Source: Streptomyces adelaidensis (GTDB lineage: Bacteria > Actinomycetota > Actinomycetes > Streptomycetales > Streptomycetaceae). Taken from it: DNA of 64,000 nucleotides. Every line of letters begins with the position of its first letter. Position 1 is the stretch's first letter. Location of the stretch: contig NZ_JAEMUX010000029.1 in NCBI RefSeq assembly GCF_016598475.1, forward strand, positions 24,881 through 88,880. Reading direction: 5' to 3'. Made by a program: the position numbers and the translations under genes. Under the pieces are notes generated by a model, which was not told the origin of the DNA, made no database searches, and worked only from the letters and a program-made list of their open reading frames with translations. This document shows, piece by piece, positions 31,926-40,073 of the stretch.

Positions 31926-32891
31926 ATGGCGACACCCCTGGACCTGGACAACTCCACCCTGCTGGCCCTCGGCGCCACCGTCCTCTGCGGCACCCTCGCC
32001 GTCGCGGGCGCGCACACCTACGCCTCCGGGCGCGCCCAGCGCCAGGCCCTGGTCGACCGCCTCGCGGGCAGCCCCGGCGGCCCGCTGCGCACGGCGGCGG
32101 GACGCGTACGACGCTTCACGGCCGTCGACCGCCGCCTGCGCCGCACCCGCCTCGGCCGCGCGATCCATCTGCGCCTGACGACGACGGGACTCGACCTGAC
32201 GGCGGGCGAGTTCGCCACCTACGTCACCATGGCCGTCGTCGCCCTGTGGCTGATCGCCGCCGCCACCCTCGCCCCGTTCTTCGGCCCGATCGCCGGCGCC
32301 GTAGGGATCTGGAGCGCGGCCATCTTCCTCAACTGGCAGCGCCAGAAACGCATCGAGGCCTTCATCAACCAACTCCCCGACGTGGCCCGCCTCCTCGCCA
32401 ACGCCACCGCCGCCGGCCTCGCCCTCCGTACGGCCCTGGCGATGGCGGCGGAGGAACTGGAGGCCCCGGCGGGCGAGGAACTGGCCCGAGTCGCCGACCA
32501 GCTCGCCCTCGGCCGCTCCGTGGACGACGCCCTCGGCGAACTCGCCGAACGCCTCCCCTCCCGCGAACTGATCGTCCTCGTCACCACCCTCGTCCTGTCC
32601 AACAAGGCGGGCGGCACCGTGGTCAGCTCCCTGCGCAACCTCACCCAGACCCTGGAGGACAGGAAGGAGACCCGCCGCGAGGTCCGCACGATGCTCTCCG
32701 AGGTCAACGCGACCGCCTTCACGGTCCCCCTCCTGGGCCTCGGCTCCCTCCTCCTGATCAACTCCTCGAACGACGGCGCCCTGGCCCGCGTCACCGGCTC
32801 CCCCCTCGGCCAGGCCCTGGTCCTGATCTCGATCGGCCTCTACACGGTCGGCTTCTTCGTCATCCGCCGCCTCGGCAAGATCGAAGTATGA
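31926..32891 (+). CDS. tadB: Tad inner-membrane platform protein TadB (type II secretion F family)
   Basis: A 321-residue membrane protein. One or two N-terminal helices are followed by the T2SSF domain (about residues 155-280: INQLPDVARLLANATAAGLA and LTQTLEDRKETRREVRTMLSE), then two C-terminal helices. GAGGAGGTAGG precedes ATG 31926. It forms the assembly platform with TadC on top of the TadA motor. Downstream of tadA by 31 bases, so the same transcript is likely. Confidence 0.93.
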   Translation: MATPLDLDNSTLLALGATVLCGTLAVAGAHTYASGRAQRQALVDRLAGSPGGPLRTAAGRVRRFTAVDRRLRRTRLGRAIHLRLTTTGLDLTAGEFATYVTMAVVALWLIAAATLAPFFGPIAGAVGIWSAAIFLNWQRQKRIEAFINQLPDVARLLANATAAGLALRTALAMAAEELEAPAGEELARVADQLALGRSVDDALGELAERLPSRELIVLVTTLVLSNKAGGTVVSSLRNLTQTLEDRKETRREVRTMLSEVNATAFTVPLLGLGSLLLINSSNDGALARVTGSPLGQALVLISIGLYTVGFFVIRRLGKIEV

Positions 32892-32916
32892 GAAGGAACC
32901 GGACGGACCCGAGACG

Positions 32917-33822
32917 ATGATGACGACGCCGATGCTCCCCCTCCTCCTCGCCCTCCTGACGGCCGTCGCGGTCGCCGGCGTCCTCCTCGGCATCCGCATG
33001 ATCCGAGCCGACGCGAAACTCCCCAGCGACCTGGCCCTCGCCCTGGAGGTGGGCGCCACCCGCGTCTCGAAGACCGGCTCGGCCGTCGACCGCCTGGGCA
33101 TGCGCTTCGCCCCCCTGGTCCTGCGCCTCATGGGCCCCCGCCGGGTCGAGGCCAAGCGCCATCGCATCGACATGGCGGGCAACCCCGGCGGTCTCACCCT
33201 CAACCGCTACGCGGCCCGCCGAGCCGTCTACGGCTTCTTCGGGGCCTTCATGGGCCTGGTCTTCCTCACCAGCGACCGCCCCCTCTTCGCCGCCGGCACC
33301 TTCGCCTTCGGCCTCCTCGCCGCCGACGCCGCGATCTGGCAGGCCGTCCGCGAACGCAAGGACGTCATCGACCGCACGCTGCCCGACTTCCTGGACGTCC
33401 TCGCCGTCGTCGTCTCGGCCGGCCTCGGCTTCCGCCAGGCCCTGGACCGCGTCGCCGCGAAGTACGAGGGCCCCTGGGCCGACGAACTCCGCATCACCCT
33501 GCGCCAGATGGACATGGGCGTCAGCCGCCGCCAGGCCTTCGACGAACTCCGCAGGCGCAACTCCTCGGAGCAGGTCGCCCAGTTCGTGTCAGCCCTCCAG
33601 CAGGGCGAGGAACTGGGCTCCCCGATCGCCGAGACCCTCATCCAACTGGCCGCCGACATGCGCCGCACCGACGCCCAGAACGCCCGCCGTCGCGCCGCCC
33701 GCACCATCCCCAAGGCGACCCTCGTCACCCTGATCTTCATGCTCCCGGCGACGATGATCCTGATCGCCACGGGAATGTTCCTCGGCTCGGGCACCAACTT
33801 CGGCGACATCCTGGGCCGATGA
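32917..33822 (+). CDS. tadC: Tad inner-membrane platform protein TadC (type II secretion F family)
   Basis: A 301-residue membrane protein paired with TadB. It has an N-terminal TM helix, a pair of mid-protein helices (FFGAFMGLVFLTSD, AAGTFAFGLLAADAA), a T2SSF domain (DFLDVLAVVVSAGLGFRQAL; FVSALQQGEELGSPIAETL) and a terminal helix (ATLVTLIFMLPATMILIATG). Its stop overlaps the histidine kinase start (ATGA), which ties the sensor genes to the pilus operon. Confidence 0.93.
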   Translation: MMTTPMLPLLLALLTAVAVAGVLLGIRMIRADAKLPSDLALALEVGATRVSKTGSAVDRLGMRFAPLVLRLMGPRRVEAKRHRIDMAGNPGGLTLNRYAARRAVYGFFGAFMGLVFLTSDRPLFAAGTFAFGLLAADAAIWQAVRERKDVIDRTLPDFLDVLAVVVSAGLGFRQALDRVAAKYEGPWADELRITLRQMDMGVSRRQAFDELRRRNSSEQVAQFVSALQQGEELGSPIAETLIQLAADMRRTDAQNARRRAARTIPKATLVTLIFMLPATMILIATGMFLGSGTNFGDILGR

Positions 33823-35381
33823 CGGCGCCCCGGCCGACACCCCCGCGAACGCCGCTGTCCCAGCTGCGGGCCGCCACGCGGCCGACCCTGCTTCCCGCCC
33901 TGCCGCGGCTACGAGCGGCCGCGCCGCCCGGCGGGCTTCCCGCTCCGGCCCAGCTACGCGCAGCCGCGTCGCCGGGGCGACGGGGGTCCCCCCGCTTGAG
34001 TGAAGCCGAGAGTGGGGGAGGCCGGCCGCAGCGGAGCCCCGCACGCGCCGGCAAGCGCCACACACCCCCGCCCGGCCCCAGCACCGGCTACCTGGCGGAC
34101 GACGCCACACCCCCCGCCACCCTCCGCCTCCAGCTCAACGCCCTCCAGGCCCTCTCCCGCCAGACCTTCGCCGTCCGCCTCACCATGCTCGCCGTCGGCA
34201 CCCCCTTCGCCATGGCCAACACCACGGACGGCGCCCCGACCCACGCCGTACTCCTCGCCGCCGTCCTCGGCATCACCATCTCCTACGCCATGCTCAGGGA
34301 CTGGGACCGCTTCGCCCCCCGCCTCCTCGCCCACCCCACCCTCATGGCCCTGGACCTCCTCTTCGGCGCGGTCCTCCTCCTCACCGCCTCCCCGGCCTCC
34401 CCCCTCGCCTACGCCACGGTCTGCACCCCCCTCCTCTCCGGCCTCCTCTACGGCTGGCGCGGCGCCGGCGTCCTCACCGGCCTGCAACTGGCCGTCCTGC
34501 TGACTGTCCACCGAACCTGGGAACACCGCCCCGGCGCGGGCGCCAGCACCCTCCTCATCGCCGGCTTCTGCGTCGCGGCCGGCATCATCGGCGTAACCCT
34601 CCGCAACCTGATGTTCCGCTTCGGTACGGCCACCCAGGCGCTCTCCGAGGTGACGTCCCGCCTGGCCGTCGCGGAGGCCGTGGAGTCCGAACGCGCCCGC
34701 CTGGCCCGCGAACTGCACGACTCGGTGGCCAAGACCCTCCACGGCCTGGCCCTCGCCGCAGACGCCCTGGCGACCTCGGCGGACCACCAGACCCCGGACC
34801 CCACCCACCTGAAGCAACAGGCCACCCTCGTCGCGTCGGCGGCCCGCCGGGCAGCCGCAGAATCCCGAGACCTCCTCACGGACCTACGCCGCCACACAGA
34901 CCTGACGACCACCCCACCGGCAGACCTGACAACCGAACTGGCGACACGGACCTCGGATTTCGAGTCCCGCACAGCCATCCCCACCCACCTCACCCACCTC
35001 ACCCACCTCACCCACAAGGGCACATCACCCCCACCACCCCTCCCACCCGAAACGACCCGCCACCTCCTGGCGATCGCGGCCGAGGCCCTGGAGAACATCC
35101 ACCGTCACGCGAAGGCGACAGCGGTGGACGTGACATTGGAGCTGACGACCTCTCCGGACACCCTCCACCTCACGATCAAGGACAACGGCGTAGGCCTCCC
35201 GTCCCCCCACACCCTCGAAGAGGCACCGAGATCCGGCCACTTCGGCCTCCTGGGCATGACGGAACGCGCGACTCGAACAGGCGCGGCCCTGGACCTTGTC
35301 TCGGACCCCTCGGGTACGACAGTCACCCTGACCCTCCCGCTCACCCCCGAAGCGCCCCCACAGGAGGCCGCACATGCCTGA
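33819..35381 (+). CDS. NarL-type sensor histidine kinase embedded in the Tad operon
   Basis: A 520-residue membrane kinase. The first ~95 residues are Pro/Ala/Arg-rich and include sequence from a palindromic repeat. Several TM helices follow (about residues 120-270: LLAAVLGITISYAML, LDLLFGAVLLLTASP, LLIAGFCVAAGIIGV), then a HisKA_3 box ARELHDSVAKTLHGLA with phospho-acceptor H300. The HATPase has N box AIAAEALENIHRHAKA and G box IKDNGVGLP. A repeated THLTHLTHLTHK lies in the linker (tandem 9-base DNA). It is coupled to tadC by ATGA and overlaps the response regulator start by 8 bases, so it probably controls pilus expression. Confidence 0.92.
   Translation: MTAPRPTPPRTPLSQLRAATRPTLLPALPRLRAAAPPGGLPAPAQLRAAASPGRRGSPRLSEAESGGGRPQRSPARAGKRHTPPPGPSTGYLADDATPPATLRLQLNALQALSRQTFAVRLTMLAVGTPFAMANTTDGAPTHAVLLAAVLGITISYAMLRDWDRFAPRLLAHPTLMALDLLFGAVLLLTASPASPLAYATVCTPLLSGLLYGWRGAGVLTGLQLAVLLTVHRTWEHRPGAGASTLLIAGFCVAAGIIGVTLRNLMFRFGTATQALSEVTSRLAVAEAVESERARLARELHDSVAKTLHGLALAADALATSADHQTPDPTHLKQQATLVASAARRAAAESRDLLTDLRRHTDLTTTPPADLTTELATRTSDFESRTAIPTHLTHLTHLTHKGTSPPPPLPPETTRHLLAIAAEALENIHRHAKATAVDVTLELTTSPDTLHLTIKDNGVGLPSPHTLEEAPRSGHFGLLGMTERATRTGAALDLVSDPSGTTVTLTLPLTPEAPPQEAAHA
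33982..34020. repeat. Intragenic palindromic element in the histidine kinase gene
   Basis: GGGGGTCCCCCCGCTTGAGT followed by GAAGCCGAGAGTGGGGGAG, 39 bases. The same GGGGGTCCCCC...GAG...GGGGGAG layout occurs inverted in the GntP gene at 6118. It is in frame and encodes part of the disordered N-terminus. Confidence 0.65.
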
Positions 35382-36198
35382 CCAGGACCAGGCACTCCCC
35401 GGACTCCCCGGCCCACCCCTGCGGGTACTCGTCGCGGACGACAACCCCGTCGTCCGTGCCGGTCTCACCGCCCTGCTCGGCACACACCCCGACATCGAGG
35501 TGGCGGCCCAGGCCACGAACGGCGAGGAAGCGGTACGTGAGGCGCGCCGCCACGGTCCGGACGTAGTCCTCCTCGACGTCCGCATGCCCGGCACGGACGG
35601 CCTCACCGCCCTCCCCGAACTGGCCGCGCTCTGCCCCGTGATGATGCTGACCTACAGCACAGAACCCCAGGTCGTGGCCGAGGCCCTGCGCCGGGGCGCA
35701 TCCGGCTACCTGGTCCACGGAGACTTCACGGCCCCCGAACTGATCAAGGCGGTACGGGACTTGCGGGAAGGTAGACCCACGATCAGCTCCTCGGCCTGGA
35801 CGTCCGCCTCGCCCTCCCTTTCGCCCTCCGTTTCGAATGGCTCAAGTCCACTCGGCGTTTCCTACGAACCTTCACACGAAAGTCACGACCACTCTTCGCA
35901 GCTGCAACCAGTTGTGGCACAGTCGTCAAAGGCTCGCCCCGCCTACGCGTCGGCACTCCACCGCCGCATCCTCGACCGCTCCAACCGACCGTCCTTCGGC
36001 CTGAGTTCAAGGGAGGTGGAGGTAATGGACCTCATCGCATCCGGCATGAGCAACCGCCAGATCGCCGCCACCTGCTTCATCAGCGAGAAGACCGTCAAGA
36101 ACCACATCAATCACATCTTCGCGAAACTGCACACCTCAACCCGCAGCGAAGCCATCGCCCACTGGCTCGGCACGGCCCACGACGGATGGACCCGATGA
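35374..36198 (+). CDS. LuxR/NarL-family response regulator, Tad locus
   Basis: A 274-residue regulator. The receiver domain covers 1-135 (VLVADDNPVVRAGLTALLG; phospho-acceptor D68 in VVLLDVRMPG). A Ser/Pro/His-rich linker of ~70 residues follows. The C-terminal HTH spans about 208-265 (FGLSSREVEVMDLIASGMSN, ISEKTVKNHINHIF). The linker is much longer than in typical NarL proteins (~20 residues). It overlaps the kinase gene by 8 bases and clearly pairs with it. The likely target is the pilin gene promoter just downstream; this is inference. Confidence 0.92.
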   Translation: MPDQDQALPGLPGPPLRVLVADDNPVVRAGLTALLGTHPDIEVAAQATNGEEAVREARRHGPDVVLLDVRMPGTDGLTALPELAALCPVMMLTYSTEPQVVAEALRRGASGYLVHGDFTAPELIKAVRDLREGRPTISSSAWTSASPSLSPSVSNGSSPLGVSYEPSHESHDHSSQLQPVVAQSSKARPAYASALHRRILDRSNRPSFGLSSREVEVMDLIASGMSNRQIAATCFISEKTVKNHINHIFAKLHTSTRSEAIAHWLGTAHDGWTR

Positions 36199-36303
36199 GC
36201 CGCCCCGCGGGGGGAAGTTGGGCCCCTGGACCCACCCGCGGTAGGGGGAGTTTCACGTACGGTGCTGAGGTTGGCGGTGGCATCGGTCGAGAGGGCAGGG
36301 GTC

Positions 36304-36549
36304 ATGGCGGTGAAGGACTGGACGCTGAAGGCGACAGCCGGCGTGGAGCGCGCACTGGGCACCTGGGTACGGACCGTCTCCGCCCGGATGCGGGGGCGGG
36401 AAGGAGAATCCGGAGCCGGGTTCGTCGAGTACGCGGGCATCATGATTATCGTCGCCGGCATCTTCGTGATGATCGACGCCCTTCAGCTGGACGGCGCGAT
36501 CTCGGAAGCGATCGGCCAGGCGGTCGCGGATGTCGTCGGCGGCGGCTGA
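36304..36549 (+). CDS. flp: Flp-type major pilin precursor
   Basis: An 81-residue prepilin. The N-terminal 37-residue basic leader ends ESG, and the Flp cleavage motif G/xxxxEY is exact: G37 / A38 G39 F40 V41 E42 Y43. The hydrophobic helix AGIMIIVAGIFVMI follows, then a short acidic C-terminus with GQAVADVVGGG. GAGGGCAGGGG lies before ATG 36304. The leader is longer than in Gram-negative Flp. A TadV/CpaA prepilin peptidase must cut it, but none is in this window. It sits after the two-component genes, before the TadG-like gene. Confidence 0.9.
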   Translation: MAVKDWTLKATAGVERALGTWVRTVSARMRGREGESGAGFVEYAGIMIIVAGIFVMIDALQLDGAISEAIGQAVADVVGGG

Positions 36550-37160
36550 CCTTCGCGGATCTCCGGGGTGACCGGGGGTCGACTCTCCCGATCTACATCT
36601 GGCTGACGACGATCCTGCTTTTCGTGGCGTTGGCCTTCTTCGCGTTCGCCCAGGCGGCGTCTGCCCGAAGCGGAGCTCAATCCGCGGCGGACGCCGCCGC
36701 GTTGGCGGCGGCACAGCAGGCGCGGGATGAGCTGTTGCTGGATCTTGAGGATGCCATCACCGCGGGCGACGACTGGTTGGACTGGCTGGACCTCACCAAC
36801 GGAGGGGTCCCGGCCGATGGGGCCAGCGACGCGGCCGCGGACCTGGCCGCTCAGAACAACTCATTCCTCCAAGGCGGCGCCGAGCTTATCGAAGTGGACG
36901 GCAATCCGGGGTTCCAGGTCGATGTGGAGACGGACTACACCGTCGGTGACTCGATCATCCCCGGTACCGAGAGCATGACGGCCACGGCCCGTGCTGCCGC
37001 CGTCATCCAACCACGCTGCCAATTCGACGTGGCCTCGGATCCCACGAAGCCCGTGGCGCTGGACTGCGATGGCCAGATCGTGGACATCGACCCCGGAAAT
37101 TTCGATCCGGACGACCTGCCCGACGCATCCGTGATGTTCTCTGTGTATCTGGCCGAGTGA
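36546..37160 (+). CDS. TadG/TadE-like secreted pilus protein with apparent CTG start
   Basis: A 204-residue product. It has GDRGSTLPIYIWLTTILLFV, a hydrophobic helix, then QAASARSGAQSAADAAALAA, the hallmark of TadG-like proteins. An exterior domain with two Cys (PRCQFDVAS, ALDCDG) follows. The frame has no ATG, GTG or TTG before the membrane helix. The only candidate is CTG at 36546, whose last bases overlap the Flp stop (CTGA). Translation probably depends on termination-reinitiation from flp, at a rare start codon; a frameshift from flp is the alternative. Confidence 0.75.
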   Translation: MTFADLRGDRGSTLPIYIWLTTILLFVALAFFAFAQAASARSGAQSAADAAALAAAQQARDELLLDLEDAITAGDDWLDWLDLTNGGVPADGASDAAADLAAQNNSFLQGGAELIEVDGNPGFQVDVETDYTVGDSIIPGTESMTATARAAAVIQPRCQFDVASDPTKPVALDCDGQIVDIDPGNFDPDDLPDASVMFSVYLAE

Positions 37161-37175
37161 GAGGAAGCCGTACCG

Positions 37176-37772
37176 ATGAACCTTCGGCACACCATGAAGG
37201 GCCGCAGGGCAGTGACCGCGGTGGCAATCGCGACTGGGCTGCTCCTCACGGTTGCCGGTTGTGGTGGGGGAGGCGATGACGACAAGGCCGAGGACGACAA
37301 GTCCGCGTCCGCGTCGGCGACGGCCTCGGACGACTCCTCGGGGGAGCAGGAATCGGATGCCCCGGCGGAGACCAAGGTGCTCGCTCAGTCCAAGGACGGC
37401 GACATCGGGCTCACCATCACGTCGGCCGTGCGGGACTCCGGGGACTTCGTGACCCTCTCGGGAACGGTCACCAACAACGGCTCGCGGCTGTGGACCGCGG
37501 CGGACTGGCGTGGCGACGAGAACGAGCTGAGGGGAAACGCGTCGTCCGTCGCCGGTGCCAGCCTGGTGGACCAGGACGGCAAGAAGAAGTACCTCATCCT
37601 CCGTGACACCGAGGGGCGTTGCCTCTGCACGCGATTCACCGGCGGAGTGAAGTCCGGCGAAACGACCGACTGGTTCGCCCAATTCCCCGCCCCCCCCGAA
37701 GGCACCACCTCCGTAGACTTCCAGGTCGGCTCCATGCCCCCCGCCACCGTCGCACTCTCCGAGGGTGAGTGA
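37176..37772 (+). CDS. Putative lipoprotein in the Tad locus
   Basis: A 198-residue protein with lipoprotein signal MNLRHTMKGRRAVTAVAIAT and lipobox VAGC (Cys29). An Asp/Ser/Ala-rich spacer (about 30-65) follows, then a beta-rich domain (IGLTITSAVRDSGDFVTLSG, FAQFPAPPEGTTSVDFQVGS). The domain has the look of a DUF4352-like immunoglobulin module with a Cys pair (CLC). Located between TadG-like and OmpA-domain genes, it may anchor pilus parts at the cell surface. Confidence 0.8.
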   Translation: MNLRHTMKGRRAVTAVAIATGLLLTVAGCGGGGDDDKAEDDKSASASATASDDSSGEQESDAPAETKVLAQSKDGDIGLTITSAVRDSGDFVTLSGTVTNNGSRLWTAADWRGDENELRGNASSVAGASLVDQDGKKKYLILRDTEGRCLCTRFTGGVKSGETTDWFAQFPAPPEGTTSVDFQVGSMPPATVALSEGE

Positions 37773-37774
37773 CC

Positions 37775-38416
37775 ATGGCCGCTCTCACCCCACGAGCCAT
37801 CGCGACCGTAGCCGTCCTGGCCACTCTCACCGTCACCCTCGCCTCCCCGGCGGTGTACGCGGCCGACGACCCCAGCGAACCCCCCGGCACCGTCACCACC
37901 TCCCCACCCCCGGAAGTCGACGCGAACAGCCCGGGCCTGAAGCTCGCACAAGGCGCGACGCTCGCGCCGGCCAAGGTCCTGGACATCAAGTCGGTCGTGG
38001 AGGACCTCGGCGGCGAGGAACGCCGAGAGGACACGAACGAGAACGTGACGTTCGCACTCCAGGCGGAGGTCCTCTTCGCGAAGGACAGCGCGAAGCTGAA
38101 CCCCCAGGCCCGCTCCCGTATCCAGGCCATCGCCGAGGAGATCAAGAAGCAGAGCGCGGGCACGATCCGCGTCTTCGGCTTCACGGACAACCTCGGCTCG
38201 TACGCCCACGGCCTGACCCTCTCCAAGAACCGCGCGGAGGCCGTCCACGACCTCCTCGCCGCCGACCTGGGCGGCAACGTCACCTTCGAGGTACGCGGCT
38301 ACAGCGAGGACTACCCGATCGCCGACAACTCCACAGAGGAAGGCCGCAAGAAGAACCGGCGAGTGGAGGTCTCCTTCCCGAGGACCGCATCGGGAACCGG
38401 CAACGAACAGAGTTGA
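37775..38416 (+). CDS. Secreted OmpA-family (peptidoglycan-binding) protein
   Basis: A 213-residue exported protein. The signal peptide is residues 1-29 (IATVAVLATLTVTLASPAVYA). A Pro-rich segment follows, then an OmpA/MotB domain (about 90-205) with LFAKDSAKLNPQARSRIQAI, FGFTDNLGSYAHGLTLSKNR and the closing NRRVEVSF. Such domains bind peptidoglycan, so it may fix the pilus complex to the wall, as TadG does in other bacteria. ATG 37775 is the chosen start; GTG 37769 overlapping the previous stop (GTGA) is equally possible. Confidence 0.88.
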   Translation: MAALTPRAIATVAVLATLTVTLASPAVYAADDPSEPPGTVTTSPPPEVDANSPGLKLAQGATLAPAKVLDIKSVVEDLGGEERREDTNENVTFALQAEVLFAKDSAKLNPQARSRIQAIAEEIKKQSAGTIRVFGFTDNLGSYAHGLTLSKNRAEAVHDLLAADLGGNVTFEVRGYSEDYPIADNSTEEGRKKNRRVEVSFPRTASGTGNEQS

Positions 38417-38468
38417 CTCCTGCCGCCGCCGGTGGGATCGGCCGTCGTCAACGCAGGCCGCGAGCTCC

Positions 38469-38885
38469 TCAGACCCCCACGACGCGGACCCTGTCGCCAC
38501 AAAGCTTGTTCATGTCGTCCGCGTCCGAGGTGACGATGATGCGGGGCCCGGTGTAGCCCAGAGCCGTGGCGGCGACGACGGAGTCGATCGCGTGCTTATG
38601 CCCGTGGAGGCTCGCGTTCCGCAACAGGTCGATGGCACGCCATGTGATGGCGTCGGTGACAGGGAGCACCTCCAGACGGGAGGTGTGCCAGCGGAGGCGG
38701 TCCATGCGTACTTTGGAGTGCCACGCTTCGATCAACGTGAGATTGCTCAGAGCCACGAGGGTGTCCTTGGCCTGTGCAGTGCGGATCAAGCCGGTGACCC
38801 CTGGATCGTTGGCCATGAACTTACTCAGCCCCTCGCTGTCGAGGAGCAGGACACCATGACTCAACCGGCCTTGCGATCGCGCCAT
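38469..38885 (-). CDS. PIN-domain toxin (VapC-like)
   Basis: A 138-residue PIN nuclease. The acidic residues expected for metal binding are visible in VLLLDSEG, NLTLIEAW, HAIDSVVAATA and VTSDADDM. Family members are toxins cleaving RNA. The start at 38885 lies inside the upstream antitoxin gene (25-base overlap), the common arrangement of type II toxin-antitoxin pairs. The gene is convergent with the OmpA-family gene. Confidence 0.85.
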   Translation of the reverse strand: MARSQGRLSHGVLLLDSEGLSKFMANDPGVTGLIRTAQAKDTLVALSNLTLIEAWHSKVRMDRLRWHTSRLEVLPVTDAITWRAIDLLRNASLHGHKHAIDSVVAATALGYTGPRIIVTSDADDMNKLCGDRVRVVGV

Positions 38886-39196
38886 TCCGCGTCCTCGTCT
38901 CCCGCGGTCGCCTCAGTCGTGTGATCGTTGGCCGCCATGGCCTCCGCCTCCTGGAAGATCTCGGCGGCCCATTGCTGGACCTCGGGGGAGGGGTGGCCGA
39001 TCTCCTTCTCCTTGGCCTGGAGCAGTTCCTCCAGCAGATCGCGCTGCATCTGCCGCTCCACGGCCGCGCTGACGTAGGCAGAAAAGCCGCGCAAGCCCAC
39101 ACGGGCCTTGACCGCCGCGATACGGCCTGCGGGCATGGACACGCTGACCTTCTGGGCCGGTCCCTCATCCTTGCCGTACTGCTCCGGAGTCTCCAT
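38861..39196 (-). CDS. Ribbon-helix-helix-like antitoxin of the PIN toxin
   Basis: A 111-residue protein. QKVSVSMPAGRIAAVKARVG followed by SAYVSAAVERQMQRD has the strand-helix-helix form of RHH antitoxins. The C-terminal half is Glu/Ala-rich and helical, suited to wrap the toxin. It overlaps the toxin gene at its 3' end. It probably autoregulates the pair. Confidence 0.75.
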   Translation of the reverse strand: METPEQYGKDEGPAQKVSVSMPAGRIAAVKARVGLRGFSAYVSAAVERQMQRDLLEELLQAKEKEIGHPSPEVQQWAAEIFQEAEAMAANDHTTEATAGDEDAEWRDRKAG

Positions 39197-39259
39197 GACG
39201 CCAGGCTACCAATGCGGTGTCAAACAAAGTGGCAAACCGCGCGGAGTCATGGCGGCGGC

Positions 39260-39571
39260 CTACTGGTCCGGAGTGGGGTCGCTATCCGCTTCGGGGGTGG
39301 CGTCCCGTTCGGGCTCCTGCGGGTAGGCGACGAAGGTGCCCTTCGCGGGCAACGTGACCACGAGGCCGCGCTCGCGGAGTTCGCGGATGGCGCGACGGGC
39401 GGTCAGGTACGCGACTCCGTATTCCGGGCCGAGATCCCGCTCACCGGGCAACCGTGCTCCTGGCCTCAGCTCGCCCGACGCGATTCGGGCAGCAATGTGG
39501 TCGGCCACCTGCATATAGACGTACGCAATCTTGGTGGGGTCGATTGGCGAGTCGCCTGCTTCTGCTGCCAT
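39260..39571 (-). CDS. Short GntR-family regulator (HTH only)
   Basis: A 103-residue protein consisting of a GntR winged helix: YMQVADHIAARIASGELRPG, LPGERDLGPEYGVAYLTARR and AIRELRERGLVVTLPAKGTF. There is no effector domain. GGTGGGTGG precedes ATG 39571. Such short GntR proteins in Streptomyces commonly sit in integrative-element or phage-like islands and are divergent from small genes like those at 39729 and 40070, which it may control. Confidence 0.88.
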   Translation of the reverse strand: MAAEAGDSPIDPTKIAYVYMQVADHIAARIASGELRPGARLPGERDLGPEYGVAYLTARRAIRELRERGLVVTLPAKGTFVAYPQEPERDATPEADSDPTPDQ

Positions 39572-39728
39572 ACCACCCACCGTAGAACAGCCCTGAGCTG
39601 CAACAATAGGCGTATTGCTGCGTACTGCTATGCACTGACATGCGTAGCAATGTAGGCTGGCTGTGACAGACCCCAGCGGCCTTGCAGGGCCCCGGGGCAT
39701 GGCCGACCGCTTCGAAGGAGCGCCGAAG

Positions 39729-40073
39729 ATGCTGGACTTTACCGTCAGAACCCTGGCCCGAATGCTGCGCATCTGGCTGCCGGACCCACGCGGCCGGCAC
39801 CGCGCGGAACCAGTCCCCGCCGCCTACGCCGCAGAGCCACCAAGCCGCCCCCGCCCGCCCGGCCGGAACGGGTACCCCGTGGCCCACTCCCACCCGCGCG
39901 CCCTCACCCTGGACGAACGCCACCGCCGCCGCGCCACCCGTGGCCTGCGCGAACGCCGCCGCGGCCTCTATCTGGCATCCCTCGGCCTCGACACCGAGCC
40001 GCCCGTGACCAACGGAGGCCAGGTGATCAGCAGCCGTCACGTCACCGTCGGCCACCCGGGAGCCGCCCGATGA
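39729..40073 (+). CDS. Small basic protein of unknown function
   Basis: A 114-residue Arg/Pro-rich protein (MLDFTVRTLARMLRIWLPDP at the start, then a helical RRRATRGLRERRRGLYLASL). AAGGAG precedes ATG 39729; an in-frame ATG at 39699 lacks a ribosome site. Its stop overlaps the next gene (ATGA). No domain was recognised. It is divergent from the GntR gene and probably regulated by it. Confidence 0.65.
   Translation: MLDFTVRTLARMLRIWLPDPRGRHRAEPVPAAYAAEPPSRPRPPGRNGYPVAHSHPRALTLDERHRRRATRGLRERRRGLYLASLGLDTEPPVTNGGQVISSRHVTVGHPGAAR

Noticed and set aside
27824..32178. Very long plus-strand frames through the tad genes in a second frame
   Set aside because: Arg/Pro/His-rich translation of the wrong frame; TadA, TadB and TadE motifs are in other frames. 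Only the tadE-like part (29534-30499) is real.
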